Of a DNA stretch of 64,000 nucleotides, positions 35,710 through 44,043 are shown one piece after another. Made by a program: the position numbers and the translations under genes. This stretch comes from UBA2031 sp037189985 (GTDB lineage: Bacteria; Pseudomonadota; Gammaproteobacteria; Pseudomonadales; Moraxellaceae), in assembly GCA_037189985.1 (NCBI GenBank), contig JBBCJX010000024.1, forward strand, positions 124,001 to 188,000. The letters are read 5' to 3'. Under the pieces are notes generated by a model. The model made no database searches, had not been told where the DNA came from, and saw nothing but the letters and a program-made list of their open reading frames with translations. Every line of letters begins with the position of its first letter. Positions within the stretch are counted from its first letter, which is position 1.

Positions 35710-36621
35710 TCAGTGATCGTGCGACTCCGAAGCCATACTCAGGTACACGATGGTCAGCATCATGAACACAAAGGCTTGCAGCGTGATGACCAGGATATGG
35801 AAGATCGCCCATACGATCTGCAAACCACCACCCAGCACGCTGAGCGCAAGACCGCCCGTGAACATGAGTGCAATCAGGATGAAGATCAGCTCGCCGGCAT
35901 ACATGTTGCCGAAGAGTCGCAGGCCCAGCGAAATTGGCTTGGTGATGAGGCCAATGCCTTCAAGGACGAAGTTGAAGGGAATCAGGGCCCAGTGATTGAA
36001 GGGGTTCAGGGTCAGCTCTTTGGTAAAGCCGCCAACGCCCTTCATCTTGAAGCTGTAGAAAAGGATCAGGAAGAACACCGAGAAGCTCATGCCCAAGGTG
36101 GCATTCGGGTCCGTGGTCGGGACCACTTTCATGTAGACGTGGTGCGGGTCCAGGCCCATGAAGGTGGAGCCGATCCAAGCGGCCGTGGCCGGCAGGAAGT
36201 CCACGGGGATCAGGTCCATGAAGTTCATCAGGAATATCCAGACGAAGATCGTGAGGGCCAGAGGCGCAATCAGGGAGGACTTACCGTGGTAGGTGTCACG
36301 CACGTTGCCATCGACAAACTCGATGATCACTTCCACAAAATTCTGCAACTTGCCGGGAACACCGCTGGTGGCAGCACGCGCGGCCAGCCAGAACAGGAAA
36401 CAGAAGATCACGCCAAGGCCGACAGACCATCCCATCGTATCCAGATGGACGGCCTTGAAGCCCATGTCCTTCGCTTCCTGAGCCGTATGGGCAACAGTCC
36501 ACGTGGGCTGTGTAAGTACTTCTTCACCATGTTCGGTGTGGCGAACATAGCCTTCAGGCAGCTGTCCGTACGTCAGGTTGGTCAGGTGATGCTTGATGTA
36601 TTCGGTGGAATTGCCAGCCAT
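35710..36621 (-). CDS. atpB: ATP synthase a subunit
   Basis: Membrane stator subunit that carries protons past the c ring, 303 residues. The N-terminal 60 residues are soluble and longer than in E. coli. Membrane helices follow. GLRLFGNMYAGELIFILI contains the essential Arg facing the c ring. NFMDLIPVDFLP and HILVITLQAFVFMMLTIVYL are conserved. It starts 11 nt after atpI. Confidence 0.97.
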   Translation of the reverse strand: MAGNSTEYIKHHLTNLTYGQLPEGYVRHTEHGEEVLTQPTWTVAHTAQEAKDMGFKAVHLDTMGWSVGLGVIFCFLFWLAARAATSGVPGKLQNFVEVIIEFVDGNVRDTYHGKSSLIAPLALTIFVWIFLMNFMDLIPVDFLPATAAWIGSTFMGLDPHHVYMKVVPTTDPNATLGMSFSVFFLILFYSFKMKGVGGFTKELTLNPFNHWALIPFNFVLEGIGLITKPISLGLRLFGNMYAGELIFILIALMFTGGLALSVLGGGLQIVWAIFHILVITLQAFVFMMLTIVYLSMASESHDH

Positions 36622-36632
36622 ATTTCAGCAGC

Positions 36633-37025
36633 TCACTGTTTCGTTCTCGTGGTTGCCGCGAGCAATACGCCCCAGGCCACAAGCTGTTCCAAGATGAATC
36701 CGGTCAACAGCCAGCCGGTCTCCAGGGGCCTGACCCCTATGAAAACGGCCGCAAAAAGGAGGGCCGTGATAACGAGTTTCCCGGCCGCACCCTTGTAAAA
36801 ACTGCGCACAATCTGCGGCGCCTGTGTGGCGCCCGCATGACGGAAAGCTTGCAAGGCAAAATAAAGGCTGCCTGCGATGGCGATCCCGGCACCCAGGCCT
36901 ATGGCTATGGCGGCCCCTGTACCAATGAACAGGGCCAGCGTGGTCAGCAACAAGGCAAGTGCCATCTGCCATTTCAGCAGAAGCAGGGCCTGTGATCGGT
37001 CCACCAAGGGACGGGGCTGACTCAC
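36633..37025 (-). CDS. atpI: ATP synthase subunit I
   Basis: Small membrane protein of about 130 residues encoded first in the atp operon and thought to help c-ring assembly or Mg uptake. Four hydrophobic segments are visible: about 20-38, 42-60, 80-98 and 103-122. There is no ATG at a sensible place. I choose GTG at 37025 (VSQPRPLVDRSQALLLLKWQ), with GTG at 37031 as an alternative. The frame stays open to 37184, but that part does not look coding. The family is poorly conserved; the assignment rests on membrane pattern plus position. Confidence 0.82.
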   Translation of the reverse strand: MSQPRPLVDRSQALLLLKWQMALALLLTTLALFIGTGAAIAIGLGAGIAIAGSLYFALQAFRHAGATQAPQIVRSFYKGAAGKLVITALLFAAVFIGVRPLETGWLLTGFILEQLVAWGVLLAATTRTKQ

Positions 37026-37496
37026 AAACACATCCAAGACTTGGGCACAGCGACAGACTGGCGAGAATTTGACCAGTCCTTTAGAGCGCGGCGGATTATA
37101 GAGAGACGGGTTAGGGGAAGCAACGCCGGATAGCCGCACTCGCGTGGTTTTTACGCGATGAAACAAACGATTGAACACAAGCAATGGTAGGCAATTTTAT
37201 GTTCTCCCCCTCTATCTTGTGGTCAGATAAAAAAACCGCTCTTTCGCAAGTCGCCTTGAGCACCGAAAATGTCATTCCTGACATCTTCAAATTGCCGTTT
37301 CCGCACACCGTCGGCCAGCCGGATTGCCAAGACTTGCGCAGCTATTTGAAGGCTGATGAAAAAGTCTGATATGTCAAAGGCATAGGCAACAAACCCTCAA
37401 CACAAGGGGAACGCATTCATCGTTTTTGTCGACAGACACCGCCGCTAAGGTGGTCACGTCATTTAAAGCAATGCCGCTTTGGCAAGGAAGGACATC
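37026..37496. promoter_or_regulatory. Intergenic region between atpI and the outer-membrane protein gene
   Basis: About 470 bp between two divergent genes. It must hold the atp operon promoter (minus) and the promoter of the plus-strand gene. Short open frames on both strands (for example 37184-37369 plus, 37111-37308 minus) have no ribosome site and no recognisable product. The stretch 37180-37240 is relatively AT-rich. I could not identify a defined operator. Confidence 0.5.
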
Positions 37497-38051
37497 ATGA
37501 TGAAGCATTACATACTGGCCAGCGCCCTGGCCCTTGGAGCCACAGGGATTGCCACTGCTGCCCCGTTTTCCTATGACTACATAGAAGGCGGATACGGTGA
37601 GATCGACGACGCTGATGCACTCTTCGTGAATGGCAGCATGTCTCTAGACAAGAACCTGTACGCCTTGGGTGGTGTTCACGCCATTGATGCCCCGGGCGAT
37701 GTCAACGGCATGTATCTCTCCGGTGGTATTGGCTACCACGTCCCCCTCAGCCCCCAGGCTGACCTGTTCGGTAATGCCCAGTTGCTGTACGCCAACATGA
37801 ACCATGTCGGCCCCAACGACGACGATCTGGGCGCCATTGCCCGCGCCGGTATTCGCTTCACTCCTGTCGACAAGGTGGAGCTGGAGGGCTCTCTTGCATT
37901 CAGCTCCAACGACTGGCTGATAGACGATGGCATCGGTCTGAGTGTGGCCGGACGCTATCACTTTGATCCCCGCCTCTCCGCATCGCTTGGCTACAGCTCC
38001 GATACCGAACTGGATGGCTTCAATGTAGGTGTGCGCTATCAGCTGAAGTAA
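37497..38051 (+). CDS. Small outer-membrane beta-barrel protein (Ax21/OmpA-barrel-like), function unknown
   Basis: Exported protein of 184 residues. The signal peptide ends at IATAAP (about residue 20-22). The mature part shows alternating polar/aromatic strands: FSYDYIEGGYGEI, YALGGVHAI, MYLSGGIGYHVPL, ADLFGNAQLLYANM, AIARAGIRFTPVDKVELEGS, LSVAGRYHFDPRLSASLGY and FNVGVRYQLK, consistent with an 8-strand barrel. Two adjacent ATGs at 37497 and 37500 follow GGAAGG. A terminator follows. No family name can be assigned with certainty; small Ax21-like and DUF-type barrels look similar. Confidence 0.75.
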   Translation: MMKHYILASALALGATGIATAAPFSYDYIEGGYGEIDDADALFVNGSMSLDKNLYALGGVHAIDAPGDVNGMYLSGGIGYHVPLSPQADLFGNAQLLYANMNHVGPNDDDLGAIARAGIRFTPVDKVELEGSLAFSSNDWLIDDGIGLSVAGRYHFDPRLSASLGYSSDTELDGFNVGVRYQLK

Positions 38052-38069
38052 CGGCTCCAACAAAGAAAC

Positions 38070-38102
38070 AAGAAGGCCCGGCATATGCCAGGCCTTCTTT
38101 TT
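38070..38102. terminator. Rho-independent terminator after the outer-membrane protein gene
   Basis: AAGAAGGCC pairs with GGCCTTCTT and the inner GGCAT with ATGCC, with one mismatch, followed by a T-run. The matching A-rich side allows use by the converging lipoprotein gene too. Confidence 0.88.
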
Positions 38103-38114
38103 GTTGGGCTTTGC

Positions 38115-38645
38115 CTAGCGGCCGAGTGCTTCCATCTCAATGATCCGCTGATCTGCCGGTGTCGCACTGTCTATGCGTACCCGGAAATAGCGAATCGACT
38201 GGGCAGCAGAGAAAGCACAATGCATCCTTACGGCATTTGCCAAGAGACTTGAGCACGCGATATCTCCACCTGCAGGCTGGACTGTTTTCTGCCAGTTGGT
38301 GTTGTTGGCTGAAACCTCAATGTATTTCTCCGGTGAAACAGCGTTGAATGTGGTGTCATTCGTGTAGACCGTTACTGATTTTACTGAGCGCAGTTGGCCG
38401 AAATCGATGGTAACCGTATCTCCCGGGATATTCCCTGCCCAGAAATTGGCCACTGTCGTACTGTCGCCATCATTCACGAAAGCAGCCGTTACCAAGGGAT
38501 CATAGCTTGCTGTTACCGTTGCTCCATTTACTGGCAAAGCCACGTTGATCTGTGTCGAGACCGAATAATCCTGACCCTCTCCGCCGCACCCCGCAAGCAG
38601 GGCTGTGCCGGCACAGAACAGTATCAATCGTCTGGTTTTCTTCAT
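38115..38645 (-). CDS. Lipoprotein with discoidin (F5/8 type C)-like domain
   Basis: Predicted lipoprotein of 176 residues. The signal ends in LLAGC (lipidated Cys near residue 19). The rest resembles a galactose-binding/discoidin fold: NGATVTASYDP, VNDGDSTTVANFWAG, VTIDFGQLRSVKSVTVYTND, YIEVSANNTNWQKT and RYFRVRIDSATP. Such domains bind sugars or surfaces. ATG at 38645 starts MKKTRR; the open frame reaches 38675. A 12-bp palindrome, CAGATTAATCTG, lies about 105 nt upstream (38749-38760). Low-complexity function call; partner unknown. Confidence 0.75.
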   Translation of the reverse strand: MKKTRRLILFCAGTALLAGCGGEGQDYSVSTQINVALPVNGATVTASYDPLVTAAFVNDGDSTTVANFWAGNIPGDTVTIDFGQLRSVKSVTVYTNDTTFNAVSPEKYIEVSANNTNWQKTVQPAGGDIACSSLLANAVRMHCAFSAAQSIRYFRVRIDSATPADQRIIEMEALGR

Positions 38646-38805
38646 TGCAATCTCCACGACCAATAAATACAGCATCAGTGACGGATTACCTTCCGGCTCA
38701 CACTATGCTGTGCACCCATGTAACTCCATTAACCGCAAGTTACTGGCTCAGATTAATCTGCAGCAATGAATCCGCTTTTATCAACAAGAATCCGTTGGGT
38801 ATTCG

Positions 38806-39453
38806 TCAGGATTCGCGGATATACGCCAGATTTTTCTGCCGGTATTTGTCGCGGGTCAGCATCTGACGCAAGAATTTCAGTGTCTGGGCAGGCTCGTCGG
38901 GAAGGTTGTAATTGAACAGTACGGGGGGCATGTAACCGCCGGGATTTCCCTGACCCCACATCTCTATCTTGATGACGCCATTGGCTTCCGGCGTCAGTCG
39001 CCAGGTACTCTGCATGTCCGTCAGGCGTACACGCTTGCTGTTGGCCGGAATGAATCCCTTTTCGGCGCGCGTCACCACCTCCACCACACCGCTTTTTTCC
39101 TGACGCAAGGAGGAATGCAGCACTGCTTCACGATCAATGAAGGGATACGGCAGCTTGTAAACGCTGTGCACCCAGAGGTCTGTTTCTGCCTGGCTCTTGA
39201 GGATTCTGGCCTGGCGCATGCGGGCAATCCATTCCGGCATGGCATGGACATCAGACAACACGGCAACCACCGAAGAAAGCCGTGTCTGCATACGTGTCAC
39301 AGCATAAAAACCCTGATAGGAAGAGCCGGGAATTTCCCGGAGATAAACACGAATGTCGCGGGCAGTGTCCTGTCGCACAAGCTCCCAGCCTTGGGCCTGC
39401 ACAGACCCTGCCAGCAGGAGGAGAAAACCAACAATGACACGCAGGCCGCTCAT
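38806..39453 (-). CDS. START-domain (SRPBCC) exported protein
   Basis: Lipid-binding-fold protein of about 215 residues. A signal peptide ends near VQAQ (about residue 21). The START/polyketide-cyclase-like fold follows: GWELVRQDTARDIRVYLREI, VLSDVHAMPEWIARM, DLWVHSVYKLPYPFIDREAV and GGYMPPVLFNYNLPDEPAQT. It probably binds a hydrophobic ligand in the periplasm. ATG at 39453 is preferred because it opens the signal peptide; the frame extends to a TTG at 39474. It lies 27 bp downstream of parB on the same strand. Confidence 0.82.
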   Translation of the reverse strand: MSGLRVIVGFLLLLAGSVQAQGWELVRQDTARDIRVYLREIPGSSYQGFYAVTRMQTRLSSVVAVLSDVHAMPEWIARMRQARILKSQAETDLWVHSVYKLPYPFIDREAVLHSSLRQEKSGVVEVVTRAEKGFIPANSKRVRLTDMQSTWRLTPEANGVIKIEMWGQGNPGGYMPPVLFNYNLPDEPAQTLKFLRQMLTRDKYRQKNLAYIRES

Positions 39454-39480
39454 AAGGGGCCACGCTCCCTGCAAGAATGA

Positions 39481-40380
39481 TTACCGGATATGTGCCAGGA
39501 TGCCATCGAGCTCATCCAGCGAGTTGTAACTGATGACCAGCCGGCCCTTGCCCTTGGCGTTGTATTCGATTTGTACCGGGGCGCCCACTTTCTCGGCAAT
39601 TTCATCCTGGAGCTTGCGCACATTCGGATCAAGGGTCTTGTCGTTTTCCGATGACTGATCTTTTTGCGCCAGTAGTGCGCGCACCATGGCTTCGGTCTGG
39701 CGGACGGAAAGCCCCTTGCCGACCACGGCACGGGCAGCCTTGCCCTGCATGGCATCGGGTAATCCCAGCAGAGCCTTGGCATGGCCCATTTCCAGGTCAC
39801 CGTGCTCCAGCAGTGCCTTGGCTTCGGCATTCAGAGCCATGAGTCGCAGCAGGTTGGTGACAGTGGCGCGGGATTTTCCTACTGCATCGGCAATTTGCTG
39901 GTGGGTAAACTTGAATTCGTCGGAGAAGCGCTGCAATGCAATCGCTTCTTCCATGGGGTTGAGGTTTTCGCGCTGGATGTTTTCGATCAGCGCCATGGCG
40001 ATCGCGGTTTCATCCGCAATCTCGCGGATGATGGCAGGAATGCTATCGATGCCAGCGAGTTGCGTCGCACGCCAGCGCCGCTCACCGGCGATGATTTCGT
40101 ATTTGTTTTCACCAATCGGGCGCACGACTATGGGCTGCATCACGCCTTGGGTCTTGATGGAATCGGCCAGCTCCTGCAATGCGGCCGGGTCCATGTCTCG
40201 GCGCGGCTGATAACGGCCGCGCTGCAGGAACTCGACAGGAAGATTGCGCAGCTGGCCATCCGTGGGCAGCTTGCCCTCTTCCACGGCAGCCACCGTTTCC
40301 TTTACCTGCTTTACACCGGAAAGCAGTGCATCAAGGCCTCGGCCACCGCCCAGTCCACGTTTCTTCGTTGTCGTCGTCAT
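39481..40380 (-). CDS. parB: Chromosome partition protein ParB
   Basis: CTP-dependent DNA-binding clamp that loads at parS and spreads to segregate origins, 299 residues. The N terminus KKRGLGGGRGLDALLSG binds ParA. GRYQPRRDMDP, IAGERRWRATQLAG (the CTP-binding GERRWRA motif) and ENIQRENLNPMEEA are the ParB/Spo0J core. HQQIADAVGKSRATVTNLLR is the helix-turn-helix that reads parS. The C-terminal 50 residues dimerise. Two perfect cognate parS sites lie in recF. Separated from parA by 127 bp holding a palindrome and a hairpin. Confidence 0.97.
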   Translation of the reverse strand: MTTTTKKRGLGGGRGLDALLSGVKQVKETVAAVEEGKLPTDGQLRNLPVEFLQRGRYQPRRDMDPAALQELADSIKTQGVMQPIVVRPIGENKYEIIAGERRWRATQLAGIDSIPAIIREIADETAIAMALIENIQRENLNPMEEAIALQRFSDEFKFTHQQIADAVGKSRATVTNLLRLMALNAEAKALLEHGDLEMGHAKALLGLPDAMQGKAARAVVGKGLSVRQTEAMVRALLAQKDQSSENDKTLDPNVRKLQDEIAEKVGAPVQIEYNAKGKGRLVISYNSLDELDGILAHIR

Positions 40381-40394
40381 GATGCATGCCTCAC

Positions 40395-40411
40395 ACAGTG
40401 CAGTGCACTGT
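40395..40411 (-). promoter_or_regulatory. Palindrome just upstream of the parB ribosome site
   Basis: ACAGTGCAGTGCACTGT: 8-bp perfect arms around a single central base, 14 nt upstream of the parB start codon and next to its GAGG ribosome site. A dyad this tight suggests a dimeric regulator, possibly acting on a parB-specific promoter. The regulator is unknown. Confidence 0.5.
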
Positions 40412-40434
40412 CAAATCCGGTGAATTAATGAAAA

Positions 40435-40457
40435 TGCCTTTCAAAAAATGAAAGGCA
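40435..40457 (-). terminator. Hairpin between parA and parB (possible attenuator)
   Basis: TGCCTTTCA and TGAAAGGCA are perfect 9-bp arms with a 5-nt loop. On the minus strand it is followed by ATTTTC-type sequence, so it could terminate part of the parA transcript before parB. Confidence 0.55.
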
Positions 40458-40507
40458 AAAGCAATGGGGAGGAAAACCTGTGATGACGCCTCCCTGCGTC
40501 ATGGCCA

Positions 40508-41302
40508 TCAGAGGACCTCGGCAACGGTCTCGCGCGAGCTGTCCTGACGGCGCAAAAGCTCCGCTGCCAGCGTCAGGTAAGACATGGCACCGCGTGATGC
40601 CTTGTCATACATGAGCACCGGCATGCCATGTGCCGGCGCTTCGGCCAAACGCACATTGCGCGGAATGATGGTGTCGAAGAGCCGGTCCGGGAAGTGTGCA
40701 AGCAATTCAGCCGAGACATCCATGGCCAGTGTGTTGCGTGGATCAAACATGGTACGCAGGATGCCGGTAACGTGCAGGCCCGGGTTCACCGTCTGCTTCA
40801 CCTGTTCGATGGTATCCATGAGGGCAGCAAGTCCTTCCAGCGCGAAGTATTCGCACTGCATGGGAATGATGACACCATCAGCAGCCACCAGCCCGTTCAC
40901 CGTCAGCATGTTCAGCGACGGCGCACAGTCGATGATGATGTAGTCGTAGCGATCCGCGACCGGAGCCAGTGCCTGCTTCAAGCGTAATTCGCGACCGATG
41001 GCGTTCATCAGCTCGACTTCGGCCGCCACCAAGTCGCCATTGGCACCGATCAGGTGGTAGCCCGCCTCCAGGCCCGTGACGATGGCTTCATCGACCGTGC
41101 ACTGCCGCGTCAATACTTCATACACACCATTGTTCATCTCGTGCTTGTCGGCACCGGAGCCCATGGTGGCATTGCCTTGCGGATCCAGATCAATGAGCAG
41201 GACGCGGCGCTTGGTTGCCGCCAGCGATGCCGCAAGATTGACGCTGGTGGTGGTCTTGCCCACGCCGCCCTTCTGGTTGGCTACCGCCAGTATCTTGTCC
41301 AT
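40508..41302 (-). CDS. parA: Chromosome partition ATPase ParA
   Basis: ATPase that moves ParB-parS origin complexes over the nucleoid, 264 residues. The deviant Walker A is KGGVGKTTTSVNLA with both signature lysines. Switch I/II are LLIDLDPQGNAT and IIIDCAPSLNMLTVNG. There is no N-terminal helix-turn-helix, as expected for chromosomal (Soj-type) ParA. Preceded by rsmG with a 42-bp gap, and followed by parB. Confidence 0.97.
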   Translation of the reverse strand: MDKILAVANQKGGVGKTTTSVNLAASLAATKRRVLLIDLDPQGNATMGSGADKHEMNNGVYEVLTRQCTVDEAIVTGLEAGYHLIGANGDLVAAEVELMNAIGRELRLKQALAPVADRYDYIIIDCAPSLNMLTVNGLVAADGVIIPMQCEYFALEGLAALMDTIEQVKQTVNPGLHVTGILRTMFDPRNTLAMDVSAELLAHFPDRLFDTIIPRNVRLAEAPAHGMPVLMYDKASRGAMSYLTLAAELLRRQDSSRETVAEVL

Positions 41303-41344
41303 GTTTTCTCCGCAATCGTGCCGGTCGTCATCATGACCGGCACA

Positions 41345-41980
41345 TCATTTCTTTTTGAGCCTGACAAGATGCCTTTCCTCATCCAGGAAAGGCACCTGCA
41401 AAGGCAGGATTTCCGTTACTGCCACCGTAGGCGGCAGTGCAGCGATTTCTTCATTCGGGTGCTGCCCCTTCATGGCAAGAAACTCGCCATCGTCACTCAG
41501 CAGCTGTCCGCTGCCTGCCACCATATCAGCCAGTGTGGCAAAAGCGCGGCTGGTGACCACATCAAAACGTTCTGCAAAATCCTCGACGCGACTTTGCACG
41601 GCTAGCGCATTACTGACGCCCAGATCAGCAATCGCTTGGCGCAAGAACCGCACCTTCTTGCCATTGCTGTCCAGCAGCGTCACCTTGAGACCGGGTCGGG
41701 CCAGCGCAAGCACGAAACCCGGCAAACCTCCGCCGGTTCCCACATCAATCAGCGACGTTCCCTTTACATGCGGCAGAATGCTGAGGCTGTCGAGCAAGTG
41801 CCTTACCACCATCTGCTCCGGATCACGGATTGCCGTGAGGTTGTAGGCAGCATTCCATTTCACCAGCATGGCCAGATAAGCAAGCAGTCTTTCTTCAGTA
41901 CCGGGCTCCAGTTGCAAACCCAGCAAGCCGATTCCTTCATGCAGTTTTTCTGCCTGCTTATCCGTCAATACGGCTTTCAT
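41345..41980 (-). CDS. rsmG: 16S rRNA (guanine-N7) methyltransferase RsmG
   Basis: Methylates G527 (E. coli numbering) of 16S rRNA with SAM, 211 residues. Motif I is SLIDVGTGGGLPGFVLALARPG. YNLTAIRDPEQMVVRHLLDS and FDVVTSRAFATLADM are family hallmarks. Its ATG shares one base with the mnmG stop codon (TGATG), showing coupling. It is part of the conserved mnmG-rsmG-parA-parB cluster. Confidence 0.97.
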   Translation of the reverse strand: MKAVLTDKQAEKLHEGIGLLGLQLEPGTEERLLAYLAMLVKWNAAYNLTAIRDPEQMVVRHLLDSLSILPHVKGTSLIDVGTGGGLPGFVLALARPGLKVTLLDSNGKKVRFLRQAIADLGVSNALAVQSRVEDFAERFDVVTSRAFATLADMVAGSGQLLSDDGEFLAMKGQHPNEEIAALPPTVAVTEILPLQVPFLDEERHLVRLKKK

Positions 41981-43884
41981 CAGGCAATCTGTTCCGCAAC
42001 ACCGGATGACAGCCGCTGACCTGCTCCATGCTTTTTCAGCCAGATCATGAGCAGCGATACCGCCGCTGGCGTCACACCGGGTACGCGACCGGCCTGCGCC
42101 AGGGTTTCCGGCCGGGCCTGCTTGAGCTTGGCACGCACTTCGTTGGAGAGGCCTTTCACGTTGTCGTAATCAAAACCGTCAGGCAGCCGAGTTTCCTCGT
42201 GGCGACGCAGGCGTTCGATTTCTTCCGCCTGCCGGTCGATGTAGCCAGCGTAACGGGCCTGGATCTCGATCTGCTCACCCACGGCAGGGCTCACGTCGCT
42301 CCCGCCCAGGGCCTGTATCTGTGCATAGCTCACCTGCGGACGACGCAGGAGGTCCATCAATGAATATTCACGCCCCACGTCCTGACCGGTGCTGGCCGTG
42401 AAGCGCGCCGCCTGCTCCGTGCCCGGATGTATCCAGGTGCTGCGCAGGCGCTCGGTCTCGCGCGCGATGGCTTCCTGTTTTTCGCAATAAGCAGCCCAGC
42501 GGGCGTCGTCCACGAGACCCAGCTCGCGGCCTTTTTCGGTGAGGCGCTGGTCGGCGTTGTCCTCACGCAGCATGAGCCGGTATTCGGCACGCGAGGTGAA
42601 CATGCGGTAGGGCTCTTTCGTGCCCAGCGTGATGAGGTCGTCCACCAGCACGCCGAGATAGGCGACATCGCGCGTGGGATACCAGCCTTCTTTTTCCTGC
42701 GCGCGCAGCGCCGCGTTCAGGCCAGCCAGCAATCCCTGTGCACCGGCTTCTTCATAACCCGTGGTGCCATTGATCTGGCCGGCGAAGAAAAGATTGGCGA
42801 TGACTTTGGTTTCCAACGTGTGCTTCAAATCACGCGGGTCGAAAAAATCGTATTCGATGGCATAGCCAGGGCGCGTGATGTGTGCGTTTTCCATGCCGCG
42901 AATCGAGCGCACCAGTGCGATCTGCACGTCAAAGGGCAGCGAGGTGGAAATGCCGTTGGGATACAGCTCGGTGGTATGCAGCCCTTCCGGCTCCAGGAAT
43001 ATCTGGTGCGAGTTCTTGTCGGCGAAGCGGTGGATCTTGTCCTCGATGGACGGGCAGTAGCGCGGCCCCACGCCCTCGATCACGCCGGCATACATGGGCG
43101 AACGGTCGAGGCCGCCGCGGATGATGTCGTGCGTTTTTTCATTGGTGCTGGTGATCCAGCAGCTCACCTGCTCGGGATGCAGGTCGCGGCTGCCCATGAA
43201 GGACATCACCGGCAGTGGCATGTCGCCGGGCTGCTCCTGCATGACCGAGAAATCCACAGAGCGAGCGTCGATGCGCGGCGGCGTGCCCGTTTTGAGCCGA
43301 CCGACGCGTAGCGGCAGCTCGCGCAGGCGGTTGGCCAAGGCAATCGAGGGAGGATCGCCTGCGCGACCACCACGATGGTTTTCCAGGCCGATGTGGATGG
43401 TGCCGCCGAGGAAGGTGCCGGTAGTCAGCACCACCGTTTTCGCCCCAAAGCGGATGCCGGTCTGCGTGACCACGCCCTTCACGGTCTTCCCTTCCACAAC
43501 CAAGTCGTCCGCCGCCTGCTGGAAGATGTCGAGATTGGGCTGGTGTTCCAGCATCTGGCGGATGGCCGCCTTGTAGAGCACACGGTCGGCCTGGGCACGG
43601 GTGGCGCGCACGGCCGGGCCCTTGCTGGCGTTGAGGATGCGGAACTGAATGCCCGCCCGGTCCGTCGCCAGGGCCATGGCCCCGCCCAGTGCATCGATCT
43701 CGCGCACCAGATGCGACTTGCCGATGCCGCCGATCGCCGGGTTGCAGCTCATCTGGCCCAGCGTCTCCACGTTGTGCGTGAGCAAGAGCGTCTGGCAGCC
43801 CATGCGCGCGGCCGCGAGCGCGGCCTCGGTGCCGGCATGGCCGCCGCCGATCACGATCACGTCATAGGTCTTGGGATAGCGCAT
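41980..43884 (-). CDS. mnmG: tRNA uridine-34 modification enzyme MnmG (GidA)
   Basis: FAD enzyme that, in complex with MnmE, installs cmnm5 at wobble U34 of tRNA. It has 634 residues. The FAD motif is VIGGGHAGTEAALAAARMG (about 10-28). CNPAIGGIGKSHLVREIDAL, LTTGTFLGGTIHIG and RYCPSIEDKIHRF (with the catalytic Cys) are conserved, as is the GTTGYEEAGAQGLLAGLNAA segment. The frame extends to 43974, but the ATG at 43884 begins the flavin fold properly. In most relatives mnmE lies directly upstream; here a defence island of about 9 kb separates them. Confidence 0.97.
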   Translation of the reverse strand: MRYPKTYDVIVIGGGHAGTEAALAAARMGCQTLLLTHNVETLGQMSCNPAIGGIGKSHLVREIDALGGAMALATDRAGIQFRILNASKGPAVRATRAQADRVLYKAAIRQMLEHQPNLDIFQQAADDLVVEGKTVKGVVTQTGIRFGAKTVVLTTGTFLGGTIHIGLENHRGGRAGDPPSIALANRLRELPLRVGRLKTGTPPRIDARSVDFSVMQEQPGDMPLPVMSFMGSRDLHPEQVSCWITSTNEKTHDIIRGGLDRSPMYAGVIEGVGPRYCPSIEDKIHRFADKNSHQIFLEPEGLHTTELYPNGISTSLPFDVQIALVRSIRGMENAHITRPGYAIEYDFFDPRDLKHTLETKVIANLFFAGQINGTTGYEEAGAQGLLAGLNAALRAQEKEGWYPTRDVAYLGVLVDDLITLGTKEPYRMFTSRAEYRLMLREDNADQRLTEKGRELGLVDDARWAAYCEKQEAIARETERLRSTWIHPGTEQAARFTASTGQDVGREYSLMDLLRRPQVSYAQIQALGGSDVSPAVGEQIEIQARYAGYIDRQAEEIERLRRHEETRLPDGFDYDNVKGLSNEVRAKLKQARPETLAQAGRVPGVTPAAVSLLMIWLKKHGAGQRLSSGVAEQIA

Positions 43885-44043
43885 GGCGGCTGGGGTCGGG
43901 GGGCCGGAAAAAAGGGGAACGTAGTATACGGGCTGGTCGGGTAAAGAGAAGCGGGCTGTTTGTTTTTTGAACAATCAGACCTTGCCTTACTCCCGTGTGG
44001 GGCTTTCCATCTAATTGATTTAAATAGGGTTTATATCAGAAAA
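43885..44043. other. Left border of the defence island
   Basis: A 159-bp gap between mnmG and hsdR. GC-rich sequence near mnmG gives way to AT-rich sequence (ATTGATTTAAATAGGGTTTA at about 44015), marking the probable insertion boundary. I see no direct repeats or integrase remnants matching the other border at 52951-53051. Confidence 0.4.

Noticed and set aside
37111..37369. Small open frames in the atpI upstream region, both strands
   Set aside because: About 60 codons each, no ribosome site, no recognisable sequence pattern; more likely promoter DNA.
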